Assembly: GCA_029207755.1 (NCBI GenBank) | Contig: JARCOQ010000006.1 | Coordinates: 16,900,890 to 16,964,889 of the forward strand | DNA length: 64,000 nt | Direction of reading: 5' to 3' | Source: Chamaea fasciata | Taxonomy: Eukaryota; Chordata; Aves; Passeriformes; Sylviidae | In this document: positions 24,490-37,436 of the stretch, piece after piece | Numbering within the stretch: the first letter of the stretch is position 1 | Layout: each line of letters begins with the position of its first letter | Program-made: the position numbers and the translations under genes | The notes under the pieces: generated by a model | The model's input: only the letters and a program-made list of their open reading frames with translations | Databases searched by the model: none | What the model was told of the DNA's origin: nothing

Positions 24490-25045
24490 AGGGTGGCCAG
24501 CAGGCCAAAGGAGCAGATTCTCCCCCTGTACTTTGCTCTTGTGAGACTTCACTTGGAGTGCCACTTACAGTTCTGGTGCCCTCAACATAAGAAGGGCACG
24601 GAAATGTTGGAGCAAGTCCAGAGGAGGATCATGGAGTTGGTAAGATCAGAGGAGGATCATGGAGCACCTCCCCTATGATGACAGGCTGTGAAGGTTTGGG
24701 CTGTTCAGCTTGGAGAAAGCTGTGTGGAGACCTCATAACAACCTTCCAGATTCTGAATGGACCTGCAGGGAAGCTGGAGAGGGACTTTTCATCAGGAACT
24801 GTAGTGAGAGGACAAGGAGTAATGGGCACAAACTGAAAGAGGGGAAATTTAGGTTTACTGTGAGATACAGGTTGCCCAGGGAGGTTGTGGATGTCCCAAC
24901 CCTTGCATTTTTCAAAGCCAGGATGGATAAGACCTTGGACAACCTTCTCTGGTGGAAGGTGTTCCTGCCCACGGTGGAGCGAGGCTGGGACTAGATGATC
25001 TCTAAGGTTCATTCCAACCCCTTAGTGATCTGAGGTTCTATGACT
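24490..25045 (+). mobile_element. CR1 LINE, 5'-truncated copy
   Basis: This is the 3' third of a CR1 element on the plus strand. It holds the GTGGCCAGCAGG and CCAGAGGAGG landmarks, then TTGCCCAGGGAGGTTGTGGATG, TTCAAAGCCAGGATGGATAAG, and the 3' end TCTATGACTTTGTGA, a decayed form of the tandem octamer tail. The surviving frames (for example 24710-24994) are ends of the ORF2 endonuclease/reverse transcriptase region and 3' UTR, too broken to act. A 17 bp motif occurs twice at 24620-24636 and 24648-24664. The element is dead. Confidence 0.92.
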
Positions 25046-27387
25046 TTGTGAAGCAAAGCTACTATGTGATTTCACACAAGCCTCAGAACTCACTGAGAAG
25101 CTTTATAAATGTGGCCTTTGGATCCAAATTCCTTTGGATCACTAGCATACACCTCTAGAGTAAAACTGTCCTTTAAAAATGCTAAATTCAATAAAAGGTT
25201 CATATCCTGGAAGTCAGGGCAGCATCTGAAATTTTGTTTTACAGGGGATACACAGGATACCAATTCCCAAGCCTCAGAAACCATATGGATCCTCTGATGA
25301 TAGCATCCAAAAATTCTACTTCATTCACTCTGATTCTTGTTACAAAAATCCCTGTTATCATTGATACACTGGCTCTGGGGTTTTGAGGTGTTAGCTGCAC
25401 CTCTTTGTCCGTAACAAGAGAACTGTAAGTACTAATGGGATAGGTTAAAGTTTTCAAGAGTAGGTAGATCATTATTTAAAAACCAGAGCCTAATCTTGAC
25501 ATTATTAGCAGTCCCATACAGCACTTCCTTTTTTTCCCCTCAAAAAAAATAATTGCACAAAAAAACCCTACTTCTCATGCAAGACTGCACTCATTAGAAG
25601 TTTGGGCAGGAAAATCAGGCTCCTAAAAACACCATCTGTTTGTATATGCACAAACCTGCTTAAAAAACATTCAGGAATTTCGGATGTTCAGCTTTTTGTT
25701 TAAAAACAGAAGGGAAACCCAGCAAATGCTGGATTGTACACTTGTAGATATTTATGTAAGGGTTTAACTATCGCATAAAAAGCACTTGTTTTGAAAGTTT
25801 TGATGAGAAGTTTTTGCAGAGAATAACAAGACAAATACATTAATTACTAAAACAGGAGTTACATTTATCTAACTATTCCTAGTGAAGCTTAGAAGCTGAT
25901 GGGGTCTCAAAAGAGCATTTTTGGCTTACTTAGTTCACTTGAAAGATGGCAACATTTGTATCATGAAACTCAGCAGCTTTCTGAACAGTTGGTGCGCTGA
26001 CATTTTAATGCCAACCCCAAGAACACCATTTCCAGCAATGGCATTTCTAGGGAAATTGTTACAACTTCCCACATTCAGAGGCAGGCGCAATCAGTTGTTT
26101 CCCAAACAGAGAATAAACTTATTAACCAAAATAAAACTGGAAAAGTGGATGATTATAAAAGCCTTAGTCACAGACCTCTATGGAAGGATAATTCAGAGCA
26201 GTCTTTACTAATGCTCAGAAGGTATTTTCAATTAAACAAGACTTTGAAATTGTCAAATTAAAACAGCATTGAATATCACGTCTTCTTAATTATGACATCC
26301 TTTATTTATCAACATCAAAACTACACTTCCCCCAAAGAAAGGTCAGTTCTCACTACCTTTATTTAGATATTTGCTTTCCTAATATTTGAATTTAAGAAAT
26401 TGCTGAAATGTCCTCAGTATTTAGAAAACATACAGAGCTTTCATTTTGATAATGTGCCTTTTTTTAAAGTCTTGTAGTCATAAATCTGTAGTTGTTCCAA
26501 GTACTTTCATGCACTAGAAAGACTTTTACTTCTCCTGTCTAGCACAATTATTTCCTTTGTAACAATCAGAAATCCACTAAATACTTTGCAATTATAATGG
26601 CTTCTAATTAAAAAATAAATCACAGAAATGAAAAAACATACAGGACTCAGACACTGAAGAAAAAGATACTTGAGGAAACTAATATATTTAATACACTTAT
26701 TTTATTGTATTTTTATTCAAGATCGAGTGGCTTACTCATATCAAAATCAATTTTCCAATATAGTCAAACTGATGTAGACAGTCCCACTAGTGCCAAATAC
26801 AATGAGGGTTTCATCCCATTTATTTCTGGGAGGGGTGAAATGGTTTATTGGGGGTTACAGAAGGCAAGAAGCTGAACAATTTCTGCCAGTTTTGAATAAA
26901 GATCTATCACCCTTATTAATTAAAGTTTCACTTTGTGTTCCCAGGCACTATTTATTTTTCAATAATAAAAACAGAGAATTAACCAGTCTGAAGAACTTAT
27001 GTTCTGGAAGAGTCAAAACAGATGAATTGGACTTAAGAGAAGGCAAATAAGCACATTAGACTGAGTAAATTTAGACATTTTATGTGATCAAATGAGGTGT
27101 AAAATCCATGTTGTAAAATTGTAAGACCTTTGCTGTCCCAACCAGCCAAGCAGACAGTATTCCCAAATTGTTTTCATGCCATTGCCTGTATCAATTATTG
27201 GAGGTATTTGACCTATGAACTATATTTAATAAACATTATGCCGTCTGTGGTGTCACAAGACATTTTATAGAAAGCCAAATAAAGCCAAAGTAGGAAACAC
27301 TTACTGAAACCACAGAAACACTCCTGTATTCCAGAAAGGGGGAACTTCAGATAGAATCCTATCTATTTATGTTTATACACACACACA
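25046..27387. other. AT-rich non-coding DNA, nothing recognised
   Basis: Open frames of 60-96 codons here show no domain and no splice-flanked structure. No repeat recognised. Confidence 0.4.
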
Positions 27388-27425
27388 TATTTATTTATTT
27401 ATTATTTATTTATTATTTATTTATA
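27388..27425. repeat. (TTTA)n microsatellite
   Basis: TTTA and TTATTTA units fill about 38 bases, preceded immediately by a short (CA)5-like stretch at about 27376-27386. Confidence 0.9.
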
Positions 27426-30400
27426 TCAGTGATTGATGAGTAACAAAAACAATGAGGTCTCAGGGTATCACTATTGTCTCAAGTTACGAAGAGAAAGGAG
27501 CTCACATGAAAAGTTTTTTAAAGTATTTTTCAGAAAATTAGTTTTATGCCTCTAAAATTTGTCCATATGAGAGCTTACAAGATTTTACTCAAATACAATT
27601 TCTCTTTAAGTAAGAAAAAACGCCTCACAGTTCAAACAACAGGATGACATACTGGAAGGTTTGGCTTCTTGGGTGATACCTGTTCTTGAAATGTTTTGCC
27701 TTGTTTTTGGAAGGCCCAGGTATGACAAGATGACTTTAAAGGTTAGATTTTGAATTCTCATAGCTATATCAATCAGAGAGAACCAGGAAAAGTAACTTCA
27801 TGTAGAATGTATTATCTATAATTCAGTATTTACTCTCCATTTTTATGTGTCTATATCACACAATATTTGCATTTCAAAGTCCAAACCTCAAATTCCTAGA
27901 TCATCAAAAATCCAAGTACTAGTAGAGGTGATTTTGGTTCCACACAAGCTTCAGTCAACATACACAGGGCAATACAAGTTGTGTAGCTGTCATGCAAATA
28001 ATCTAGAATTAACTTCTCTTATGAAAGCACAGTTAAATTGTTAACAAATTAATTGTTAACAGTATATAAATTCCCAGTATATAAATATTAGGAAGCTAAA
28101 TTTCCTCAGTGACCTTAGTTTTTGAGAATATATTTTAAGAAAAATTAGTTGCCTGTAAAATATTCTATTATTAAAAAACCCAAAACACAGTTTGGTTTTC
28201 CCACTATACAATTAACTTAAAAGGGAAAGTATATTTTTTCACACAATTTCAGCAAAGCCACAGCTTTTAAGAAAATATGACTTGAGTAATAAGTGTCACT
28301 CACTATCAGAGGTAGAGACTGTGACAAGCTCCAGAAAAGGGCACTGCTAAAGGCTTTTATTACTTTTTATGTACCATCACCCAACTGTTGGTACGGAAAT
28401 TCAATTACCATTTGAAAGGTCATTTATCCAAATTATTCAGTGCTACAAAAGAAATCTAACGTGCAAACAATTTAGATAAGAAATCCTACTGATCTAGTAC
28501 CCCAATTTGTCCGTTGGATTTGACTTTAACAGTAAGTGTTCATTGTCCCTAGAAAAAATAATCCCATTAAATGCACACTGACAGCTCCAGTAGTCAACTA
28601 AAATCAGGCAAATAAGCTTTCATATATCTTATAGTATCTGCCAGAATTTTTCAACATGTAAATATAGTAAGAAAAAGGAAAAAAATTGAAAGATGAATAC
28701 TGTACACTGCACTATACTTTGGTTGTTCTCTCATACTTGGAAAAATAATTTCTCCACTCCAAGTAAATGTGTTTATATATGTATTTCTCTCCATATATAC
28801 GTACACAGAGACATAAAAATACTCTTAAAAATATTATTTTAATAACTGACCTGCTTATTGAGGCATATCTGCCCATGGCAAATATATTCTCTGCACATGC
28901 ACAGAAGCAGTTTAAATTTATCTTTTGAGTTCTCAAGATCTCATCCTTCACCTGATTTCTTGCTGAAAAACTTCAAGTGTGGAACATTCTATAACACACC
29001 ATCTTTGACCAAATTCTACCAATTTGGACCAAGGTAGATGGGCTACCTTTGGTGCTTAACCTGGAAAAGGAACATATAGAAATATTTCATGGCATCACAG
29101 GGGAGAACCCCAGGGCAGGGGTTTATTGAGCTCAGCTATCTTCCCTCATCAGGAAGGGCACAGTGAACACTTTGAGCAGGCAGTTAGAGGAGATAACCAC
29201 CAAGAATCCTTTCCAGCCTAAATCATGTGCAGGGTTTTGGATGCTGATGAAGTAGCAAGAGGCAACATCAGCTCACTGCCCAAGCAGCACATGAAAATCC
29301 AAGTATAGCAGGTCATCTCTTGCCATTTTTTTCCACTAATTTCTGTTTTGTCAATAATACAAACATGAACTTACAGATCACTTTCCTGATCTGTAAATGA
29401 AAGTGAAGTTCATTTCTCTTGAAGGTCCTCGTATGCTCACATTCAAACAAATTTTCCAGTGAACATAAGAAAAGAAAGTCCTAAATGTGAGGAACTGGCC
29501 ATATTTGCAATGAGGACATAATTTACTCTGACACTCTTGGTGAAAATAAGCTGAATATCTAGAGAAAGTTTAGTTTTCAGGAAGGCTTGAAATCACTTTT
29601 ACAGTAAGCTAAGTGTAAAGTACAGTTTTCCTTTTACAAGAACTTTTTTTTTTAAATAAAACAATTGAAAATTAAAAAAAATGTTAAAGCATAAAAGTTT
29701 AAGTCTTAATTAGCAAACTCAAGGTAGCCTGGATAAGCCATCTGTTTTACTGGAGAAAATGTTGGAAAGAAAGCATTGACTAAAATCCAAATAATTTTAA
29801 CAAAGCCTAGTCTTCACATGCCAGTGAAGATACTTATCCATGATTTTTTTTCTGGCATTCTTCAGTATTAAAACACAAATATGAAATTATCAGTGATCCT
29901 AAGGAGTCAGGAAAAACTGTAGTAAAGTGATAACTATTCTCAAAAACCTATACTTATTAGTAAATTCTAAAGAGTATATTTAGGAGTTACAAAAAAGCTG
30001 TATTTGTTTACATGTCACTGCTAGCATATTCTAATTTATTAACAATTGCATTTTGGAAGAGGAATATTATAATGTCCAAAAGGTATTGGCAAAATATTAG
30101 ACAAAGAAATGGCTTCTTTCAGAAATAGGCATTCAGTACTACAATATGCAATGCTAAATCTATTTGTATATCTTAGCTGCATTTATACCTAAAAGACAGA
30201 AGTTTCTGCAAAGATCAGGAAACAACCTGGGAGACATTCCTGGATCAAAACCTATTTTTAATTTTACCAAAAAATGCATACATGTGCAAAAAAATTTGCA
30301 TTGATATCCAGAGCAGAGTGCCTGCAATGTATTTGCTAAGCTGAAGGACACACAGTTTGACAGGAGCTGTGTGCGTACTTGGGTTGAAAGGGCAAATTTG

Positions 30401-33400
30401 TTCAGCCAGAGAAAACACAGCGGATGAGAGACTGAGGAGTTGCACATTATGATGACATTTGCAAAATGATGGCCAAACAAATCTCACTGGTGCAAGTTTT
30501 TCATGTTTTGTCAGTGAACTGACAAGGTAGCTATGCCACTTTACCCACAGAGTTCTCAGCAAACAAGTTGATGGAAAAAAAAGCTTAGCATTTCCATAGT
30601 CACTTCCTTAATATGTGAGTCAAAATGTATCTCCTATCAAAATGTGCTTTTCTGTGACATAGGTATAAACTCAATCTTGCGTCACAGGGGTGTTGTGAGT
30701 ATTATTCATCATATAATACCTTGCAGAAGGACCAGTAGTTTGAAATTTCATGGACAGTTAGTAATACACATTAGTAACACAAAAGCTATTTAAGCCATTT
30801 TCTGCATAATATGAGAATATTTTTTAAAGAAGAATATAAAATCCATCTCCATTTCAAAATCTGACAATAAACTATGGTTTTATTGTAACAAACTATAAAC
30901 TAATTTTCCTGTTTTAAATTGGAAAAGATCACTGAACATCACTTTTTTGTCAATTGCTATGTCTACGCTCTCAGCTATCTCCGCTTTTGACAACATAAGC
31001 ATAATTTGTTCTAGTTCTAAATACAGTATCTTTTTAGCAGCTAAACTTAGTATATGGTATTCTAGGGATAAAGATGGTAGAACACCAACTTTTTTGTGCC
31101 TTTTTAAAATAGACTACATTTCTAGCCATTTATTCCTGTTTTTTTAAAAAAACAAAACTTTGATTTACACATTCATTCTATGAATACCATGAATACTTTA
31201 AACTCTTTTCTCTTTCTTGTTTCTCTCTTTTTAGTTACAATGTTCTTTAAATCACACCCAAATCACATAGATGATTACACATAAGCATTCCTTACAGATT
31301 TTACTGTGGTTCCAGTTAATCTCAGAATATATCAGCATCAAATTTCTTGTCCTGCATGTAATAATATCATAAGCATCTCTTCTGGACTACAGAATCTGTG
31401 GCACCTGAGCCAGTAAGAAGAGTGTTGGTTCAGGGTATGAGCAGTCACAGCAGTGTCAGCACTCTGCTAAACTCAACTTCTACCAGAAAACACAGCTTTT
31501 GTCATTACTTTAATAGTTTAATGGATCACCTTATATCCACACGGCACCAGAACACAAACCACTCTGCAAAGATCTTGCAATGTAATGGCCAATGCCCAAA
31601 ACAGCTCTTGTCAGGGTTGTGCCTCTCAAGGGGAGGAGAGAGAAGCATCTTCCCACTGTTTATGGTAAATGGGGACCATGTTCCTTTCAGCAACATTCCA
31701 AAGCAATTTTAGATGAGAGTGATGCTTTTATGGTCTAGAAATTCACTTTTAAAAAATCTGAAAAATCTTGTAGGATTTTCTAGAAGCTGAGATCCAGATG
31801 AGACATTCACCAATAGATCTATGGAGCATAGCACAATATAAACAAAAATAATCAAATCAGGAACAGAAAGCAGATAAATGTACGTGGCCTGAAAACTTTA
31901 AACAGAAGCTTCCCACAAAGTTGGCAGAGAAGTAAACAAAACTTACCAACTGAGTTGAGAAGGACTAGGCTATCCAACAAAAGACAGGAAACTGAGCACT
32001 GTTATGTCTGTTTACTGTCACCACAGCCCAACAGGACAATAAACCAATATACACAAGTCTTAGATGCACCTCAGAAAACAGCCTATGAAGATACCATTTC
32101 TGAAACAGTGGTGTTTATTTTCCCCTCAAAGCAAGGATGCATCAGGTGTATATTGCTCAAACAAACCAGACCACAGAGTTAGTAACATCCTAAGAACAAC
32201 AATTTCCTCACACACTTAAGAGGCATATATGATATGCCAGGAATGCTGACCTTTACATATCCACATTCACCAGCTTTGCTCATTGTCCTATAAAGGAACA
32301 GGGGCTGACACAGGGGAGCAGGAACTGAAATGATCCTGAAGATATCCTGTTGATTTGCTTTTTTATTCCAGTGCATGCTCAATGAGAAAATTGGATTAAA
32401 TCAGCTAAATATATTCTTGGAACCGAGTTGATGGGTTTAGCTATTAAATAATAGGAAGGGAAGCAAAACAGAAAAAAACAAGCTGCATATTAAAATAACA
32501 GCCCTTACTTCAGATAGTTCTTGAGATCTAATTTTTACTTTGGAAGCAGTGGAGATCCACTACTTTGGCAGTGAGGTTGTGTTGGTTTCATCTAATGTTA
32601 TTGCAATAATAGGTAATTGCCTGTTTTGATTAAGAAAAAAAATTGGTTTTTTCCATATATTTTCTTAAGGCAACTGATGGGATTATTTCCTGCAGAAAAT
32701 TTAGAAAAGGGTGTCATTGATTAAAAAGGCCTCTGAAGTTACCTGTGAATATAACTATTCTTCACTCAATTCATATGCAAATAGACAAATTCATTCCAGA
32801 AAACAAATACAGAAAGCTATAAAGCCACCTGCTCACCAGTGGTGATGGATATCACAAAGTTGAATTAACTACCCATTATCCTACCCACTATCTCTTTCAA
32901 ATGAAAGAGAGCAAGAAGCAACGAAATAAATAAACCCCAGCCCTTGCCAATCTGTCTAGAACTGTAGACCCTAGCGCACTTGCAAATCAGATTCTGGAAC
33001 CCATCTCACTCACCTGTACAGAACTTGGTGGGTAGCTTCCTCATGAACATTGCATACCTCTGAATATGTTCCATATCCCAGCTGACACTTGCAAAAGACA
33101 TTCTCCTTATCCTTTAATTAAAAAATACTTTCTTTGAAAGACTTTTTAGAGGGATTTCACTATGAACTCTTTCTGGTTATCTGGAATAGTCATTAGACTG
33201 AAACTTTTTGCATGCATCTAAAATTTATCTTCCATGCTTTTTTAGGTCCCAGAGGATCCAATTAAAGTATGGTTCTATTATATTAGTAACAACACTTTTT
33301 TTTTCGAACGGTGAAACTTTTTTCCAATCAAAAAATGCCAGTACGTTCAAACTCAGCCAATTTATGGAAAAGACAGAATCCCTTAGATGGAAATCTGCAT

Positions 33401-34087
33401 AACTAATCTGCTGGCTTCATCACGTCTCTAGAAGTTCGCCCTGCAAACTTCTGTGCCGTTCTAGACCTGTTTACAGCAGTTTTCATGTTTCCTACGACCA
33501 ACTCAGCATCTCCCAGGACTCATAGGATGCTAGAATTCACTGCATCTACTGTTGAATCTTCTGGCCACCCAGTGCAGCCAGGTGCAAGATTCTGGCTTTT
33601 ACTGACACTCTCCACAGATAAGCAGAGCAGACCCATTGCACAGCAGGTGTGAAATCTTTCCCAGGACTCACAACTCCATATGTTACAGCTACAATATGTT
33701 AAGGTTCACTGTTGCCACACGGCTTCTTTGGACAGCTGTAAATCTGGGTTTGCAGGATATTTCCGCAGCAGGAGAAGTGCCGCGAAGCACAACCTGGCAT
33801 ACTTTCAAATGCAACATAATTTCTCAGTACCCTGCCAAGGGTTTTGTCAAGTGTAATTTAAAGCCTTGCAAATAACCTGGCTTTTACCACTTCCTTTGGG
33901 AAGCAAATCCACAGCCTACTAATATTTCACTGACGACCACCCAGCATGAGGGTAGGACACCACAACACCCCAGGACTCCACTCAGAGAAGATAAAATCCA
34001 AGGACTTTCCTGAAACTTTCCTATAGCAGATACATTATTTCCTCATCTCTCAAAGGAGCTTCAGATTTTATTCATTTGCTCACTCCC

Positions 34088-34089
<2 letters not shown>
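27426..34089. other. AT-rich non-coding DNA
   Basis: No gene recognised over about 6.7 kb. The one structured spot is an inverted repeat at 29365-29413. A higher-GC patch at about 33400-34000 has no recognisable exon or repeat family. Overlapping frames of about 105 codons at 30160-30562 on the minus strand look like chance. Confidence 0.4.
29365..29413. other. Two-part inverted repeat with competing pairings
   Basis: TTACAGATCA at 29371-29380 pairs perfectly with TGATCTGTAA at 29387-29396 across a six-base loop. The flanking ATGAACTT (29365-29372) can pair with AAGTTCAT (29406-29413). CACTTTC (29379-29385) can instead pair with GAAAGTG (29399-29405), excluding the first stem. No known RNA family is recognised. 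Confidence 0.6.

Positions 34090-34120
<31 letters not shown>
34090..34120. repeat. (CA)15 microsatellite
   Basis: A pure CA dinucleotide run of 31 bases. Confidence 0.97.
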
Positions 34121-34123
<3 letters not shown>

Positions 34124-34673
34124 ATTCACAACCCTTTTTTGTGCCTTCACCATTGAGATCCATACTACAACTGCTGTAGACTGGACAGGGGATCTGTTTC
34201 CACATTTGAGTTCCCAAGAAAATAAACCCCAATCATCACCTAAGTATGCTGAAGATACTTTTATTTTGCTGCTGCATATTTGGGGATGTGTAAGAAACCC
34301 AAATTTTGGCTTTGGAACAGCAGCATCCCAAGCCAAGCGAACAGAGTTTCTCTCTGCTACATCCCACTGGGCAGAAATGCAGTAAAAATGCTTCTGCAGA
34401 GATTAAAGAAATGACAACCCTTTGTCTGTGCACAGAGCCATAAAACAGGTCCTCTAACTGTGTCACTATAAATTAATTTAATGTTGTTTGGCACAGATTT
34501 AGGAATTGTGGTACCGAAGATTTACAAGCAATGCCATTAGAAACAGACACTTAAATTCACAAACAACAGATGAACATTAAACATGTTTATAATACTATAT
34601 ACAATGTCCCCTACATGACAAAGCTGGAGAAGTTGATTTAACTCACCTCCATATTGGTATATCCTGCAGCGTG
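34121..34673. other. Non-coding DNA, nothing recognised
   Basis: No gene or repeat recognised between the two simple repeats. Confidence 0.4.
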
Positions 34674-34744
34674 CATATATATCATATATCATATATCATA
34701 TATCATATATCATATATCATATATCACATATCACATATCATATA
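34674..34744. repeat. (CATATAT)n heptamer satellite
   Basis: About ten head-to-tail copies of CATATAT, the last three drifting to CATATCA. The unit is nearly self-complementary, so the array can fold back or extrude cruciforms. Confidence 0.93.
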
Positions 34745-36506
34745 GACATTATTTTCCCTGCTACTATAATGCTACTTTTTTGTTGTTTTGGAGAGGGGCA
34801 CAGATACTCAGGTAAGAAAATCACAGATGTCGCCAAAATATAAAAGCATTTCAGTGATACTCTGAACACAGAAAATGATTATTTTGTTAAGCTTTAACAG
34901 AACTTGAAACTCAACAATCAGCATTTCAAAAATTAACATTAGACCTCTTTATTATTATTAGATAGCAGTAATGAGTCTTTTTTTGTTATTTCATGGTTGG
35001 ATTATTAAACTACATTGGGCTTTTGTCTGATTTTTAGACTTTTACTTGAAGCTGCAAGGAAATGCTTAATGACTTCAAAACCAAAACTAAATGAGATACT
35101 ATCTGAGAAATATGCAGTTCATTGAGACAATGGAACCGAATCTCAGAGGACAGTCATATTTTGTGATTATTTCTGCAATCTATTATAATAAGCCTTGGGC
35201 AATCTATTAGCAAGTTAAAGTATTAACTATCTTCTAAAAAAGTGAAGCATAGTTTGTCACCCTGGAACTATGTTTTGAGAAATTAACATTTGTCCCTGAA
35301 AATTTAAAGGAGTGTTTTTTTACAAAAACAGTAGGCAATTTTCAAAAATACCTTTTTGATATGGGAATGACTATTTTTAAGAAACAATGTTGAAACATTT
35401 GTTGAAACAAAATGTTTGAAACATTAAATGTTGACTGATAAAACATTGAAATACTGGGATGGAAAAACATGATGACAACTTTTTACATTTATTAGTGCAC
35501 AGTTTCAGAAGATCCTATTTACTGGCACAAATGAAGCCATTTCTGGGCCCTGACTGTCACCATGACCACTTAAAAATTCAGTGAATGGTCTTTGCATTTC
35601 TGAATGGTCTCTGGGACAGCAGCCAAGGCCTTTAGATGAAGAGCTAAAGTTCTGGATCTGGTCAGCAAAAGCTGGCAATATATTTCAAACAGCAAACAAA
35701 ACAGCACTTAATTGAATGATATTTACTTAGATCTAAATGTTCAGTGGGCAATCCCACTTTTTCTTAGAAGATAGCATTTAACACAACCAGAAATGTACCT
35801 CAAATTCAGCTCTGTGCTTGGGCTCTTTTTCCTTTAGGATAAACTCTGTTCAGGGGCATCCAAGAGGTCCCAGAGCCTGGGAAGATTTTTCACCTGGGGA
35901 GCCCCTCCTGTGATGTACACAGTCCTTGAAGAAGTGACACAGATGTCTGTGTCAGCACTTCTCTTTCACCCCACTGCAATCATTAGACCGCAGAAAGCAT
36001 CCACCAGGGGTACCCTCCTCGACATCTCTTCTGCCTTGGCCCACAAGCCTGGGTAGGAAAACAACCGTTTATACACCAGACACTCATTCACAGCCCTGAG
36101 CGACAGCTGTTGTTTATGCTGCAGAAGCTGGAAGAGCAGAGGGCTCAGTGCTATTCTGGCACTTGAATAATAACTTCCTTTTCTGAACTCTGGCATCTGA
36201 CATTGAGGCAACTGTGCTCAGCAATGAAATCATGATGACATTACAGCACATCAAACTGCACTGCATTATTACTAGGGTAATTTTCTAGTACAACAATTTA
36301 AAATGCATCTTGAATACTCAGTTGAGCACATTTGCACTACAATTTGACAAGTAAAAAAAATAAAATTAGCACCTGAACACATAAGCAGGGAGGTATGGAA
36401 TGCAGAATATTGCAAAATAGTTTCCACTGTAATAATTCTAGAACAGCTCTGGAAATTTAACTTGAATATTAGCCACAATAAGAATCAGATACTTTGGTTA
36501 AGTAAG
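34745..36506. other. AT-rich non-coding DNA, nothing recognised
   Basis: No gene or named repeat recognised. Near 35390-35450 the motif TTGAAACA/AACATT recurs irregularly, without a clean period. Confidence 0.4.
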
Positions 36507-37396
36507 GAATCGAGTGCACCCTCAGCAAGTTTGCAGATGACACAAAGATGACTGGTGTAGGTGATGCAGCAGAAGGACAGGATGCCTGTCATGATGTCCA
36601 TCATGACAAGTTTGAGAAGCAGGACCATGGGAACCTCCTGAAGCTCAGAAAGTTCAGTGTGCTGCACCTGGGTCAGCGCAATCCCAGAGATGAGCACAGA
36701 CTGTGAGAAGAACCCACTGACAGCAACCCTGTGGAGGACAGCTTGGGGGTTCTTGTGGATGAAAAACTGGATTTGAGACAACAGTGTGCACTCACAGCCC
36801 AGAAAGCCAACCATATCCTGGGCTGAATCCAAAGCAGTGCAGCCAGCAAGCCAAGGGAGGGGATTCTCCTCCTTTACTCCACCTCCATGAGACGCCAGCT
36901 GGAGTGCTGCATCCAGTTCTAGGGTCCTCAGCATAAGAAAGACCTGGAAGACCTATTGAAACAGTTCCAGAGGAGGCCACAAAGATGATCAGAGGTCCTT
37001 AAAAACTCTCCTAGGAAAATAGGTTGAGAGTTGGGATTGTTCATCCTAGAGAAGGCTTTAGGAGACCTCATTGTGGTCTTCCAGTACTCGAAGAGGGCAT
37101 ATAAAAAAGTGGGAGAGCAACTTTGTACATGGGCAGACAGTGATAGGAGGAGGGGGAATGGATCTAAACTAAAAGAGGAGAAATTCAGGTGAGATGTTAG
37201 TGAGGAACTCTGTGAAGGTGGTGAGACACTGGAACAGGTTGCTCCAGAAAGTTGTGGATACTGCATTCCTGAAGTGTTTCAGGCCAGGTTGGATAAGGCC
37301 CCAAGCAACTTGATCTACCAGGTGGCATGGCTGCCAATGGCAAGGGAGTTAAAACTGAATGTTCTTTAAAGTCCCAAACCATTTCTATTCTATGAG
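36507..37396 (+). mobile_element. CR1 LINE, ~890 bp 5'-truncated copy
   Basis: Plus-strand CR1 running from the end of the reverse transcriptase region to the 3' terminus. Landmarks include CACCCTCAGCAAGTTTGCAG, GATGACACAAAGATG, GCTGCACCTGGGTCAGCGCAA, CTGGAGTGCTGCATCCAGTTC and the tail TTCTATTCTATGAG. The large minus-strand frames at 36485-37451 are antisense shadows. The sense frame is broken many times, so the copy is inactive. An A-rich block at 37397-37436 follows the 3' end directly. Confidence 0.92.
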
Positions 37397-37436
37397 AAAC
37401 AATAAAAAAAATAAAAAAAAAAATAAAAAAAAAAAG
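37397..37436. repeat. A-rich (A3-11)T tract abutting the CR1 3' end
   Basis: Forty bases of A runs with single T interruptions start immediately after the CR1 tail. CR1 elements normally end in short tandem octamers, not poly-A, so this is probably a later microsatellite or a pre-existing A-rich target. Confidence 0.85.

Noticed and set aside
24620..24664. 17 bp motif repeated with a 28 bp period inside a CR1 copy
   Set aside because: CR1 consensus already has two similar segments at this spot (CAGAGGAGG and GATCAGAGG), so the apparent duplication is mostly intrinsic plus drift.
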